DNA of 64,000 bases from JAGIBJ01 sp032119595 (GTDB lineage: Bacteria > Actinomycetota > Thermoleophilia > Solirubrobacterales > Solirubrobacteraceae): assembly GCA_032119595.1 (NCBI GenBank), contig JAUMBQ010000005.1, positions 124,001-188,000 on the forward strand. The letters run 5' to 3'. The position numbers were made by a program, and so were the translations under genes. This document shows, piece by piece, positions 33,536 through 43,407 of the stretch; position 1 is the stretch's first letter; every line of letters starts with the position of its first letter. The notes beneath the pieces are model-generated. The model had not been told where the DNA came from and ran no database searches. It was given only the letters and a program-made list of their open reading frames with translations.

Positions 33536-36500
33536 TTACGGCAGCGGGCAGCTCGCTGCGGGGAGCCACTCGGAGTTGATGTTGTCGACCTGCGACACCG
33601 CCGCGTCCGGGGTTCCGTTCCCGTCATTTCGAGCGACGAGGTAGGCGTTCACCGCGGCGTTGTCATGCGAGGTGCCGGCGTAGCCGACGAGCTGGAGGTC
33701 GTTGTCATCGCCGGCGGCGCGGAGACGAATGTCCTGGAACGGCGAGACGCCGGAGGTCGACAGCGAGTTCTTGAGCGCTGGCGTCGACGAGCCGAGATCG
33801 AGGCAACCATCGCCGTTGTCGATGGTGTCGCTCCCGAGGACGAAACGCAGACCGTAGGTGTACGTGGCCATCGGGCCGGGCTCCGAGATCGTGTTGCCCT
33901 GGATCGTCGCGTTGACCGTGGCATCTCCGTCGTTGCTGACCATGTCGATCGCGGTGAACGCGGAGTTCAGGAACGTGTTGTTGGCGATCCGAGTCGTGGC
34001 CGTCCCGTTACCGATGACGTTCCAATACACCGCCGAGTTGGACTGCGACCCGGATAGGGCCTCGGCCGTGGTGCCAACCGCGTTGTTGGTCACCGTCCAC
34101 TTGCCGACCGCGTTCCCGAGCAAGTTCAGCGAGATCGCTGAACCGTAGGGGCGCTCGATGTCGTTCTGGTCGAGCACGACGGTCTGGTTCGTGTTGCCAC
34201 CAGCGCCGATGGCGACACCGCCGCCAAGCATCGTGTTGCCGCCCTGGTTGCCGGTGCCGCGGAACGTGTTGTCCTCGATCGTCAGGTTCTGCGTGGACGT
34301 GTTCGAGTTGTCCGTGACGACCTGGATGTGGTCGCCGCGGTTGTTGGTGAAGGCCGCATTCCGGATCGCGCCGGTGGTGTTGCCTGCGCCGTTGTTCTCG
34401 ATACGGATGCCGTCATTCCCGAGCGTCGTGCTGTTGCTCGAGTAGGTGCCACCGTCGACGGTCACGTTGCTGAGGGTCGCCGCGTCGTTGACGATGGCGA
34501 GGTTGTCGTCCATGTTGCCGGTCACCGTCGCACCGGTGAACGTCGCCGTACCCGAGAGTTCGGTGAAGTCGAGGCCGCGCTCGGTAACCGCGTTGCCGTT
34601 GTTGATGACCTGCGCGAGCGCCGTGAGCGAGAACCCGGACACGTTCGTGCCGCGGATTCCGTCATCGCCACCGGTCTGTACCCGGACGGAGCCGAGCTGC
34701 ACATCCGAGGTGTTGTTCAGCACCACGCCGGCCCCGGTCGAGTTCTGGATGGTGCCGCCGCTGGCCACGCCACCGGTGCCGGTGATGTGAAGACCGCCAG
34801 CCGCGCCCGTGTCCGACAGGTTGACGCCGGTCGAGGCGCCGTTGCTGGACACCGACTGGAAGGTCGCGTCTGCCGCAGCGATATCGGGACCACTGATGTC
34901 GATGGCCGAGCCCGTCGACGTGGTGACCGTGTTGCCCGTCCCTTGGACGGACAGCGTGCCTGATGTGCCACTCGCGATGAACCCGGAACCGGAGCCCGCG
35001 GTGATTGCCAAGCCGCCGCCGGTGAAGTTCACGGCGTGGGCGCCGGTGAAGGCCAGCGAGACGGCCGTTGACGTCCCGGTGTTCATCACCTTGGACGTCC
35101 CCGAGAAGTTCGTGGTGCCGCCGGAGTTTCCGGTCATCGAGATGCCGCCGCCGGCGTCCGCGGTGTCGGCGATGGTTCCGCTCACCGAGACGGTGCCACC
35201 GGTGCGCCCGGAGATCTGCGCGGAGAGGCCCGAGCCGTCGGTGGTGGCGTCGCCGATGCTGCCGGCGTAGGTCACGTTGCCCGAGCCACCGGCGACCGAA
35301 AGCTCTGCGGACGTGTGCCCGTTGAGGAGGCTGCCGGTGCCGGTGACCGACACCGTGCCTGCGCCGATGTCATCGACCCGGACCCCAACGGTGCCGGCGG
35401 TTGACGTGACCGTGTCGAGCGCAACCGTCGGCTGCGTGATCGCCGTGTTGTTGGTGTCGGTGTTGACGTCCAACGCCGTTGCCGCGGAGGTGATGTCGCC
35501 GCTGGCGCCGACCTGCGTCTGGACGGTCACGCCGTTGGTGCTGTCGAGCTCGAGGCCGACGCCCGTCGTCGTGAGGTTCACGTCGTCGAGCGTGAGCGAA
35601 CCGGCGGTGTTACTCATCGCGATACCGGTCGTCGCACTGGAGGTGACGGTGGTCTCGTCGATCGTTCCGGACGTCGTCGTGCCGGCGATCGTGATGCCGG
35701 GACCAGCGCCGACGACGCTGATGGTGCCGGCGGCAGCGAAGTTGACGGTGCCGGCCGACGTCACGTTGATCCCCTGAGCGCCGCCGGAATGCGTGATCGC
35801 CGTGTTGGACACGTTCCAGGTACCCGTCGTGGTGTTCAGCGACAGGCCCGCCCCACCGGCACCCGCCGGCGCGAGGACGAGGTCATCGAGGGTGCCGGCG
35901 ACGTCACCCGTGGCGCCTTCGATGGCGTTGGTGCCGGTCGTGGTGATCCGAAGACCCTTGATGGTGTTGCCGTCGTCCACGGCGACCGTGCCGGCCATGA
36001 CCGGTCGATCGGCCGGGGCACTATCGAAGAGCGTCTCAGCACCCACGACCAGATCCTGCGCCTCGCCGATGAGCTGCTGGCCAGACATGAGCGCAACGTT
36101 GGTGGTGAGCTTGGTTGCCGTCGCGTTGCCTTCGTGGACGTAGATCCGATCGTTCACGGCGTTCGCCGCGACGTCGGCTTCCGCCAGCGTGTCGAACGGC
36201 AGGGTCGACCGGCCGTCGCCGCCATCGGCAACCGAGTTGTCGACGTACCAAACGCGTCCGCTCACGGTGACACTCACGGTGCCGGTGCCCGGGTTCGGGA
36301 TCGCGGCGCCGTCGACGACCTTGTAGGTCAGGGTGTCGACGCCGGTGAACCCGGCCGGCGGGTCGTAGCTGAAGGTACCGTCGGCGTTCCACGTCACGGC
36401 GCCGCCGTTGGAACTCGTCGCGGACGAGGTCGCGACATCGACGACCGGAGCAGCCGGGCCATCGACATCGGAGTCGTTGGTCAACACGGTGACGGCAGCC

Positions 36501-39500
36501 CGCGTGTGGCCGGCGCGACCGGTGGGGACGGCCGTGCCGTACGCGAGGCGGGTGTTGCCGACCGCCGTGTCCGCTTCGCCGGTGACGCTCGGTGCGTCAT
36601 TGACCGGGGTCACGTTGATCGTGGCCGTGATCGAGCCCGTCAGCCCCGGAGCGCCGTTGTCGGTGGCCGAGAACGTGACCGTGCGCTGGGTGGCGTCAGG
36701 ATCCTCGGACGTGTTGGCGTACTTCACGGACCGCAGAGCCGCTTGGTAGTTCGCGAGGGTGTCCGAACCGCTCAGGGTCAGGACCCCGGTGGTGCCGTTG
36801 TAGCTGCCGGTAATCGGCGGCGCGTTCGTGAAGGACAGCGTGTCCTCCGCCGACACGAAGCCGGTACCGATCGTGACGGTCGCGCCGGTGATCGTCGAGC
36901 TGTCTGCGTCGGTGAGGGTGAGGCCGGTCGAGATCGCTGTGGCCGGATCGTTCTCGGTGTAACTGAGCGTTCCCCCGGCGCCGAGCACCGGCGCGTCGTT
37001 GACGCCGGTGATCGACACGGCATGGGTCACAGCCGTACTCGTGAGGGCTGCGTCGCTCGCCGTGAAGGAGATCGTCCGCGAGGCCGTCGGCGCGTCGCTC
37101 GTGTTCGAGAACCGAACCGACCGCAGAGCCGTCTGGTACTCCGCGAGCGTGCCGGAGCCCGTCAGGCTCAGCACACCCGTGGCCGCGTTGTAGGAGCCGG
37201 TGACGGAACCGACGGTCGTGGAGGCGAGGGTGTCGCCCTGCGCCGAGGAGAAGCCCGTCGTGATCGCCGCACTGGCGCTGACGAGGCTCGCGCTATCGGC
37301 ATCACTGACCGTGATCGCGTCATCAACGAGAACGGCGGAGCCGCCCTCGGTGAACGTGTTCGTGTTGCCGGTTCCGGCGACGAGGACTGGAGCGTCAGGG
37401 GACTGCGCAATGGTGATCGTCGAGGTCACGGCGTTGCTGTTGGCTTCGCCGTCGTTGACCGTGAAGCCCACGGTCCGCGAGAGGCTTGACGGCGCGCTGT
37501 GGTCGTTGTTGACGTAGGTCACCGTCCGCAGGGCGGCCTGGTAGTTCGCCACGGTGTCCGTGCCCGTCAGGGTCAGGGTGGACGTGCCACTGTTGTAGCT
37601 GCCGCTGATCGGACCGATGGTGGCGAACGCGAGCGCGTCCTCCGGATCGGCGTTGCCAGTGATCGTGACCACCGCGCCCTCGAGGTTGGCGTCGTCGCTG
37701 TCCGACGCGGTGATCGCGGCGTTGATGACCGAGGCCGCGTCGTCCTCGGTGTAGGCGAGCGTGTTGCCGCCACCGGCGAGCACAGGCGCGGTGTTGTTGG
37801 ACGCGATGTGCACCGTCGTCGCCGCCGTGAAGCTGGTCAGGCTCGCGTCGCTGATGGCGAAGTCGATCGACCGATCCAGCGTCGACGGCGACGTCGACGT
37901 GTTCTGGTACTTCACGGCACGCAGCGCGCCCTGGTAGTCGCTCGCGGTCGCGGCGCCGGAGAGCGTCAGCACGCCCGAGCCCGCGTTGTAGGAGCCGGTG
38001 ATGCCGTTGGTCGTGGTGTAGACCAGTTCGTCCTCGGCCGGCTGCCAGTTGCCGCACACGCAGGCGGTAGCGCCGGTGATCTGATCACCATCGGGGTCGG
38101 TCGCAGTAATGCTCGGGTCCACCGTGACGGCCAGGCCGGACTCGGTGTACGTGGGCGAGCCGCCGCCGGCCGTCACGACCGGGCGATCGTTCGTCGCCTG
38201 GACGGTGACTCCGCGAGTGGCCGTAGCCTGCGCGGGTGCCGAGTCAGAGATCGCGAACGTCACGGTCCGAGCCGTCGTGTTGGGCGTGTCTGACGTGTTG
38301 GCGTAGGTGATCGTGCGCAGGGCCGCCTGGTAGGCCGCGAGTGTGTCGGAGCCGGTCAGCGTGAGGGTGCCGGTCCCGGAGTTCCAGCTTCCCGTGATGT
38401 TCGGAGTGTCCACGAAGGCCAGAACATCCTGGGCCGATTGGTGGTTGCCCGTAATCTGTGCGGTGGCGCCGGAGAAGGTGGCGTTGTCGACGTCCGCGAG
38501 GCTCACGGTCGGGTCGACGGCGACGGGTCCGGCGTTCTCGACAAAGGCTGCGCTGCCGGCCGTTGCGGTCAGCACCGGTGCATCGTTGACCGGCGACACG
38601 TTGACGGTCTTCGTGGCCGCAGGCGAACTGGTGAGCGCGCCGTCGGAGACCACGAAGCTCACCGTGCGAGCGGCGCCCGACGGATCGCTGGTGTTGAGGT
38701 TGCGGTACTGCACCGAGCGCAGCGCCGCCTGGTAGTTCGCGACGGTATCCGACCCCGTCAGCGTGAGTAGACCGGTGGCGTTCGTGTAGACGCCGGTGAT
38801 GGCGGCCGTATCCGAGAACACGAGGCGGTCTTCGGCGCTGACGAGTCCGCCGCTGATCTGCACGGTCGCGCTGGCGAGGTTGGCGCTGTCGGGATCCGCA
38901 ACGGTGATTCCGGCGTCGATGACGACGTCGGAACCGCCCTCGGTGAAGGTCGCCGCGGCACCTGCGCCGGCGACGGCCGTCGGTGCGTCATCGGCGGGGG
39001 TCACGTCGACGTTCGTGACGACCGAGTTGCTGGTGTTGCTCGTGGCAGCACCGTCGGTGACCGCGAAGGTGACGACGCGCTGCGCGGTGGTCGGGTTCGC
39101 GGTGTTGGTGTTGCGGTATCGGATCGAGCGCAGGGCCGTCTGGTAGGTAGCGACCGACGCCGTACCCGTGAGCGTCAGGACACCCGTGGCCGCGCTGTAG
39201 GCGCCGCTGATCCCGCCCTGGTTGGTGAAGACGAGTTCGTCCTCGGTGGTGACGAAATTGGACGTGACCTGCACAGTCGCGCCGGCAAGCGTCGGGCTGT
39301 CGACATCCGATGCGGTGATCGCACCGTTGACGACCACACCCGTGGCGTCGTCCTCGTTGAACGTGACGGTGTTGCTGCCGCCAGCGAGCACCGGAGCGTC
39401 GTTGATCGGGGCGACCTGAACCGTTCCCGTCGCGGCGGCGCTGGCGTGGTTGGCGGCCTCGCCGTCATCCACGACGAAGCTGAGCGTGCGCGCCGCCGTG

Positions 39501-42500
39501 TTCGGCGCAGCGCCGTTGGTGTTGGCGTACGTCACCGTCCGCAGGGCGGCCTGGTAGACGGCCTTGGTGGCGACGCCGGTGATCGTGAGCACGCCGGTGC
39601 CGGCGTTGTAGATCGAGCCGAGGCCGGGAGTGACCGGCAGCGCGAGGACATCCTCGGTGGCATCGAATCCGGTGGTGATCGACACGGTCGCTACGGCGAG
39701 GTTGGCGTTGTCGGCATCCGCGAGCAACACCGCGGGGTCGGCGATGACGGGCGATCCACCTTCGGTGAAGGTCGGGTTGGCGCCGCTGGTGGCGACCGTC
39801 GGCGCGTCGTTGACCGCCGAGACGGAGACGCTGCTGGCGAGAATGTTGCTGAGGTTGTCCGTGGACGCGCCGTCGTCGACGACGAACTCCACGCCGCGAG
39901 CGGTCGTCGACGGGTCGGCGGTATTCAGGTTGCGGTAGCGGACCGAACGAAGCGCCGACTGGTACTCGGCCAAGGTCGCGATGCCGGTGAGCGTGAGCAC
40001 GCCGGCCCCGGGGTTGTAGCTGCCGACGATTCCGTTTTGATCAACGAAGACCAGGCGGTCTTCACTATCCACGCGGCCCGTCGTGATGGCGACGGTCGCA
40101 CCCACCAGGGAGCTGTCGTCGACATCGCTCACGGTCAGGGCGCTGTGGATGATCGCTCCGGTGGCGTCGTCTTCGGTGAAGGTCGCGGCGGCGGGGCCTC
40201 CGGCGAGCACCGGCGCGTCGTTGATCGGCACGACGGTGACGGTTTGCGACACGGAGCCGCTGACGTCGGCGCCGTCGGTGGCTGTGAAGGAGACGCTCCG
40301 CGACACGCCCGAGGGGTTCGCGCTCGTGTTTTCGTACGTAATCGTGCGCAGCGCGGCCTGGTAGGCCGCGACCGTTGCGGTGCCGGTGAGCGTCAGCACG
40401 CCGGTCCCAGCGTTGTAGCTGCCGGTGATCGACGGCGTGTTGGTGAACGCCAAGAGGTCCTGGCTCGCATCGAACCCGCTCACCAGCAGCACGGTGGCGC
40501 CCGTCAGGTTTGCGTCATCGACATCGAGCGCGGTGGCCGCGGGTGCCACCGCGACCGGGGCACCGCCCTCGGTGAAGGTGGGCGTACCCGAGCCGGTCGT
40601 CAGGACCGGGGCGTCGTTGACCCGAGCGACGGTCACGGTGAGCGTCTGGACGCCTGAGTCCAGCGCGCCGTCGTTTACCTGCACGGTGATCGTGCGTGCC
40701 GCGATCGAAGGAGCGGCGGTGTCGAGGTTGCGGTAGGCGATGGACTGAAGCGCCGCCTCGTAGTCAGCCAGGCTGGCGGCGCCGGTAAGCGTCAGCATTC
40801 CGGAGCCCGCAGCGTACGTGCCGGTGATCCCGCTCTGGTCGGTGAAGACGAGTTCATCCTCGGTCGAGTCCAGGCCACCCGTGATCTGCACGGTCGCCGA
40901 CTGCAGGGCAAGGTTGTCGACGTCGGAGACGTCAAGCGCGGGGCCGACCGGAACGCCGATCACGTCGTCCTCGGTGTAGGCCGCGGTCGTGCCGCCGCCC
41001 GTGAGCACCGGTGCGTCGTTGACCACCGTGATCGACACGGCCCGAGCCGGTGAGACACCGGTCGCGTCGCCGTCGTCGGCGAAGAAGAGAATCTGGCGGG
41101 TGGTCCCCGACAGGGTCGAGCTCGGGTTCGTGAATCGGATCGAACGCAGCGCTGCCTGGTAGTCCGCCACCGAAGCGTCGCCGGTCAGGCTGAGCCGTCC
41201 GGTCGCCGCAGCGTAGGTGCCAGTGATGCCGTTCTGGTTCGTGAAGAGCAGCTCGTCCTGGCCGGAGGCGAAGCCGGCTTTGATCTCGACCGTTGCGCCG
41301 TTCAGACGGGTGTCGTCGACATCGGTGACGGTGATCGACCCATCGACGGCGACGGGCGGCCCGGCCTCGGTGAAGGTGCTCGGCGCGTCGCCGAGCTTGA
41401 GCACGGGAGCGTCATCGAGCGGCTTGACCGTGATCACAACCGTCGCGGGTGCGGACGTCTCTTTGCCGTCGGACACCGTGAACGTGAAGCGGTCCTCGCC
41501 GCTGAACTCGGCGTTCGGCGTGTAGGTACGGGCAGCACCGGTGCCGCCGGTCAACGTCCCGCTCGTCGGCGGGACAACGATCTTGAACGTGAGGGCGTCG
41601 CCGTCGGAGTCCGTCCCCGTCAGCACGAGCGGGAGCGGCGTGTCTTCGTCCGCCGTCAGGGTGCTGCCGGACGACGTCGGGGCCTGGTTGAGGTCGGCAT
41701 CGGTCGGCTTCGGGAACGTAAGGGTCAGCTTCGGGACGGACGCGTTCTGCACGACCTGCGGCAGGTAGCCGCGACCGCAGATCGAGAGCGACCGCGCGAG
41801 CATCCAGGCGAAGAACGAGCGGCTCCGGCCTTGGGCCTTGGCGCGGGCGCCCGCCGACACTTCGTCGGCGCTGGACAGGAAGCAACCGAGGCCCTTGAGC
41901 TGACGGTTCGTGAACTCGAGGAGCCCGCTGGAGTTGTAGGTGTTTTCCGACGGTGCTCCGGAAGGATCGACAACATCGTCGAGCGCCGTGAAGCTGCCCT
42001 CAGAGCCGGTCGACGAGCTGGCGGCGAACAGCAGGTTCGGGGCGGCGCCGACGGCGTCGAGGAAAGCCCCCGAGCGGGGTGCGTCGACTTCGACCTTGAA
42101 GGTCACCTGCGGGGTCGAGGTGATGAGCGCCTTGAGCGCGCTGGCCGTGATCGACTGTGTCTCGATCTTGCCGCCCTTACGAGTCTTGGTGCCGATGTTG
42201 ACCGCCGGCTCGCCGCCGACCGTGGTGCCGCCGCCCGCGATGTACACGAGGATGTCCTGGCAACCCTTCGTCTTGATCGCGTTCGTCACGAACTGCATCG
42301 GGGTGATGCCTGCACCACCGCCCGCCAGGTCGCGATAGCGGTACCGGTCGGTAAAGAACCCGGGATCCAGGACGGAGAGGTTGTGGAAGAGCAGCCCGAG
42401 TGCGGCACGAGTGTTGTCGACCGGTCCGGCGTCATAGAAATCACCGAGCGAGTCGCTGATGCGGATGGCACAGGATTTCTCGGCCGCGAGGAGGCGTGCG

Positions 42501-43165
42501 GCCTCACGCTGTGAAGCCTTCGCAGCGGGAGAGTCAGCCAGCGTGGAGGGAAGCGTCGGCTTGGTGACGTTCTTCTGCCGGACAGCGCGCACGGCATCCT
42601 GCGTCTGCGTCTGCGCCGCGGATTCATCCAGTACCCACGAGCGGGCGAATGCGCGGTACTTCGACGCGCGGTAGGAGGCGTAATCCGACAGGGCGCGCGG
42701 GAGCTTTCCGCCGATGAGCGGCGGCCAGCTCAGCGACTTGGTGATCGTGACCTTGCCCGACGTGCGGCCGACGAGCACCACCCGGCCGGGGTGCTCGAAC
42801 GCCTGGTAGGGCGCCTGATCCTCGTAGAAGAACCACACGGCCTCCTTGGGCCGGACCACGAGCGGCGCCTTGATGATCTTCACGCCGGCATCGCGAAGCG
42901 CGCGATCCCGCGAGACTGCTGCGCGCGACGCCCGCGTCGACGCCGTCGCGCCAGCCTGCGTGATGGCCGTTCCCGACGGTACGACGCTGAGCTGACGGAA
43001 CAGCACGACAGGCTCGTTCCCGGTACCGAGTTTGAGCGCGGAGATCGCGGCCCGCTCAGCCTGCGGCTGCGAGACGGCAGCAACCGCGGGCGCAGCCGAA
43101 ACGAGAGGCAGGACGACGGCACCGGCCAGAAGGCGGGCCGAAAAACGAGCGAAGAGCGAAATCAT
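33536..43165 (-). CDS. giant exported repeat protein: degenerate caspase-like domain, 12 repeats, beta-helix
   Basis: A 3209-residue protein. A signal peptide (LLAGAVVLPLVSAAPAVAA) is followed by an N-domain with KEAVWFFYEDQAPYQAFEHPG. Residues ~231-400 follow a caspase-fold pattern but with DILVYIAGGG where SGHG is expected and VEVDAPRSGAFLDAV where DACHSG is expected, so catalytic His and Cys are gone. A cadherin/Big-like domain (~491-582) precedes twelve tandem ~133-residue repeats (~583-2187), then one more cadherin-like unit and a parallel beta-helix (~2300-3200) with WYVDNSVADGG. No sorting signal, C-terminal helix or autotransporter domain is visible. Neighbours are tail-collar and DUF6916-like genes. 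A surface or released adhesin-like filament is my inference. Confidence 0.85.
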   Translation of the reverse strand: MISLFARFSARLLAGAVVLPLVSAAPAVAAVSQPQAERAAISALKLGTGNEPVVLFRQLSVVPSGTAITQAGATASTRASRAAVSRDRALRDAGVKIIKAPLVVRPKEAVWFFYEDQAPYQAFEHPGRVVLVGRTSGKVTITKSLSWPPLIGGKLPRALSDYASYRASKYRAFARSWVLDESAAQTQTQDAVRAVRQKNVTKPTLPSTLADSPAAKASQREAARLLAAEKSCAIRISDSLGDFYDAGPVDNTRAALGLLFHNLSVLDPGFFTDRYRYRDLAGGGAGITPMQFVTNAIKTKGCQDILVYIAGGGTTVGGEPAVNIGTKTRKGGKIETQSITASALKALITSTPQVTFKVEVDAPRSGAFLDAVGAAPNLLFAASSSTGSEGSFTALDDVVDPSGAPSENTYNSSGLLEFTNRQLKGLGCFLSSADEVSAGARAKAQGRSRSFFAWMLARSLSICGRGYLPQVVQNASVPKLTLTFPKPTDADLNQAPTSSGSTLTADEDTPLPLVLTGTDSDGDALTFKIVVPPTSGTLTGGTGAARTYTPNAEFSGEDRFTFTVSDGKETSAPATVVITVKPLDDAPVLKLGDAPSTFTEAGPPVAVDGSITVTDVDDTRLNGATVEIKAGFASGQDELLFTNQNGITGTYAAATGRLSLTGDASVADYQAALRSIRFTNPSSTLSGTTRQILFFADDGDATGVSPARAVSITVVNDAPVLTGGGTTAAYTEDDVIGVPVGPALDVSDVDNLALQSATVQITGGLDSTEDELVFTDQSGITGTYAAGSGMLTLTGAASLADYEAALQSIAYRNLDTAAPSIAARTITVQVNDGALDSGVQTLTVTVARVNDAPVLTTGSGTPTFTEGGAPVAVAPAATALDVDDANLTGATVLLVSGFDASQDLLAFTNTPSITGSYNAGTGVLTLTGTATVAAYQAALRTITYENTSANPSGVSRSVSFTATDGADVSGSVSQTVTVVPINDAPVLAGGPAAATFTEDDATGAIIHSALTVSDVDDSSLVGATVAITTGRVDSEDRLVFVDQNGIVGSYNPGAGVLTLTGIATLAEYQSALRSVRYRNLNTADPSTTARGVEFVVDDGASTDNLSNILASSVSVSAVNDAPTVATSGANPTFTEGGSPVIADPAVLLADADNANLAVATVSITTGFDATEDVLALPVTPGLGSIYNAGTGVLTITGVATKAVYQAALRTVTYANTNGAAPNTAARTLSFVVDDGEAANHASAAATGTVQVAPINDAPVLAGGSNTVTFNEDDATGVVVNGAITASDVDSPTLAGATVQVTSNFVTTEDELVFTNQGGISGAYSAATGVLTLTGTASVATYQTALRSIRYRNTNTANPTTAQRVVTFAVTDGAATSNTSNSVVTNVDVTPADDAPTAVAGAGAAATFTEGGSDVVIDAGITVADPDSANLASATVQISGGLVSAEDRLVFSDTAAITGVYTNATGLLTLTGSDTVANYQAALRSVQYRNLNTSDPSGAARTVSFVVSDGALTSSPAATKTVNVSPVNDAPVLTATAGSAAFVENAGPVAVDPTVSLADVDNATFSGATAQITGNHQSAQDVLAFVDTPNITGSWNSGTGTLTLTGSDTLAAYQAALRTITYANTSDTPNTTARTVTFAISDSAPAQATATRGVTVQATNDRPVVTAGGGSPTYTESGLAVTVDPSITATDPDGDQITGATACVCGNWQPAEDELVYTTTNGITGSYNAGSGVLTLSGAATASDYQGALRAVKYQNTSTSPSTLDRSIDFAISDASLTSFTAATTVHIASNNTAPVLAGGGNTLAYTEDDAASVINAAITASDSDDANLEGAVVTITGNADPEDALAFATIGPISGSYNSGTSTLTLTGTDTVANYQAALRTVTYVNNDHSAPSSLSRTVGFTVNDGEANSNAVTSTITIAQSPDAPVLVAGTGNTNTFTEGGSAVLVDDAITVSDADSASLVSASAAITTGFSSAQGDTLASTTVGSVTGSYNAATGVLSLTGSGTLAEYQTALRSVRFSNTSDAPTASRTISFTASDAALTSTAVTHAVSITGVNDAPVLGAGGTLSYTENDPATAISTGLTLTDADSSTITGATVTIGTGFVSAEDTLSFTNAPPITGSYNGTTGVLTLSGSDTLANYQAALRSVKYANTSEDPDATQRTVTFSATDNGAPGLTGSITATINVTPVNDAPSVTGEADTAVGNTRLAYGTAVPTGRAGHTRAAVTVLTNDSDVDGPAAPVVDVATSSATSSNGGAVTWNADGTFSYDPPAGFTGVDTLTYKVVDGAAIPNPGTGTVSVTVSGRVWYVDNSVADGGDGRSTLPFDTLAEADVAANAVNDRIYVHEGNATATKLTTNVALMSGQQLIGEAQDLVVGAETLFDSAPADRPVMAGTVAVDDGNTIKGLRITTTGTNAIEGATGDVAGTLDDLVLAPAGAGGAGLSLNTTTGTWNVSNTAITHSGGAQGINVTSAGTVNFAAAGTISVVGAGPGITIAGTTTSGTIDETTVTSSATTGIAMSNTAGSLTLDDVNLTTTGVGLELDSTNGVTVQTQVGASGDITSAATALDVNTDTNNTAITQPTVALDTVTSTAGTVGVRVDDIGAGTVSVTGTGSLLNGHTSAELSVAGGSGNVTYAGSIGDATTDGSGLSAQISGRTGGTVSVSGTIADTADAGGGISMTGNSGGTTNFSGTSKVMNTGTSTAVSLAFTGAHAVNFTGGGLAITAGSGSGFIASGTSGTLSVQGTGNTVTTSTGSAIDISGPDIAAADATFQSVSSNGASTGVNLSDTGAAGGLHITGTGGVASGGTIQNSTGAGVVLNNTSDVQLGSVRVQTGGDDGIRGTNVSGFSLTALAQVINNGNAVTERGLDFTELSGTATFTGATVTGNMDDNLAIVNDAATLSNVTVDGGTYSSNSTTLGNDGIRIENNGAGNTTGAIRNAAFTNNRGDHIQVVTDNSNTSTQNLTIEDNTFRGTGNQGGNTMLGGGVAIGAGGNTNQTVVLDQNDIERPYGSAISLNLLGNAVGKWTVTNNAVGTTAEALSGSQSNSAVYWNVIGNGTATTRIANNTFLNSAFTAIDMVSNDGDATVNATIQGNTISEPGPMATYTYGLRFVLGSDTIDNGDGCLDLGSSTPALKNSLSTSGVSPFQDIRLRAAGDDNDLQLVGYAGTSHDNAAVNAYLVARNDGNGTPDAAVSQVDNINSEWLPAASCPLP
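36605..41419 (-). repeat. twelve tandem ~133-codon repeats within the giant gene
   Basis: Each repeat starts NDAPVL (or a variant), then FTE(D/G), AITVSDVDS, LxGATVxIT, ED.L.FT, GSYNAGTGVLTLTGT, A.YQAALRTITY.N and ends with a VxDG strand and TVxVxxV. Copies are diverged, so this is old amplification rather than recent DNA duplication. The ninth copy uniquely carries a CVC motif (near 38060) and lacks the usual aliphatic strand there. Confidence 0.92.
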
Positions 43166-43275
43166 GGCACCGGAAGCGGAACGAGGAGCCGTACACCGGC
43201 ACTTGAGGTGGTGAACGTACCTCAAGCGTCAGACACATGGTCGCCTGACTTCACTCGTTGGACATATGGCCACCA

Positions 43276-43305
43276 TTGGACTGTTTTCTGAAGGCGGCGT
43301 AGACT
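43276..43305 (+). promoter_or_regulatory. possible promoter for the DUF6916-like pair
   Basis: TTGGAC (43276-43281) and TAGACT (43300-43305) are spaced by 18 bp, a fair match to a housekeeping sigma promoter. It lies in the divergent gap, about 100 bp upstream of the Tat-signal gene, and would transcribe the hairpin at 43320. Confidence 0.4.
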
Positions 43306-43319
43306 TGGGTCAACGTTTG

Positions 43320-43363
43320 CCCTCTTCAGTTCGGCTTCTGCAGGCCGAACACCCCGAAGAGGG
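43320..43363 (+). ncRNA. two-stage hairpin in the leader of the DUF6916-like operon
   Basis: Outer arms CCCTCTTC and GAAGAGGG (8 bp) enclose inner arms GTTCGGC and GCCGAAC (7 bp) around loop TTCTGCAG. One unpaired A lies on the 5' side and five bases (ACCCC) on the 3' side. It is 45 bp upstream of the proposed start codon, within the predicted transcript. It might be a regulatory leader structure or attenuator; a terminator is less likely because no gene ends here. Confidence 0.5.
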
Positions 43364-43407
43364 ACCCACGCGCGCGACGCCTGCGCGCCTTACTCTCCCC
43401 CGGACTT

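Noticed and set aside
35789..37489. Long upper-strand frame opposite the giant gene
   Set aside because: Third-position GC mirror of the repeat region; no motif and Arg/Gly/Val bias of antisense frames.
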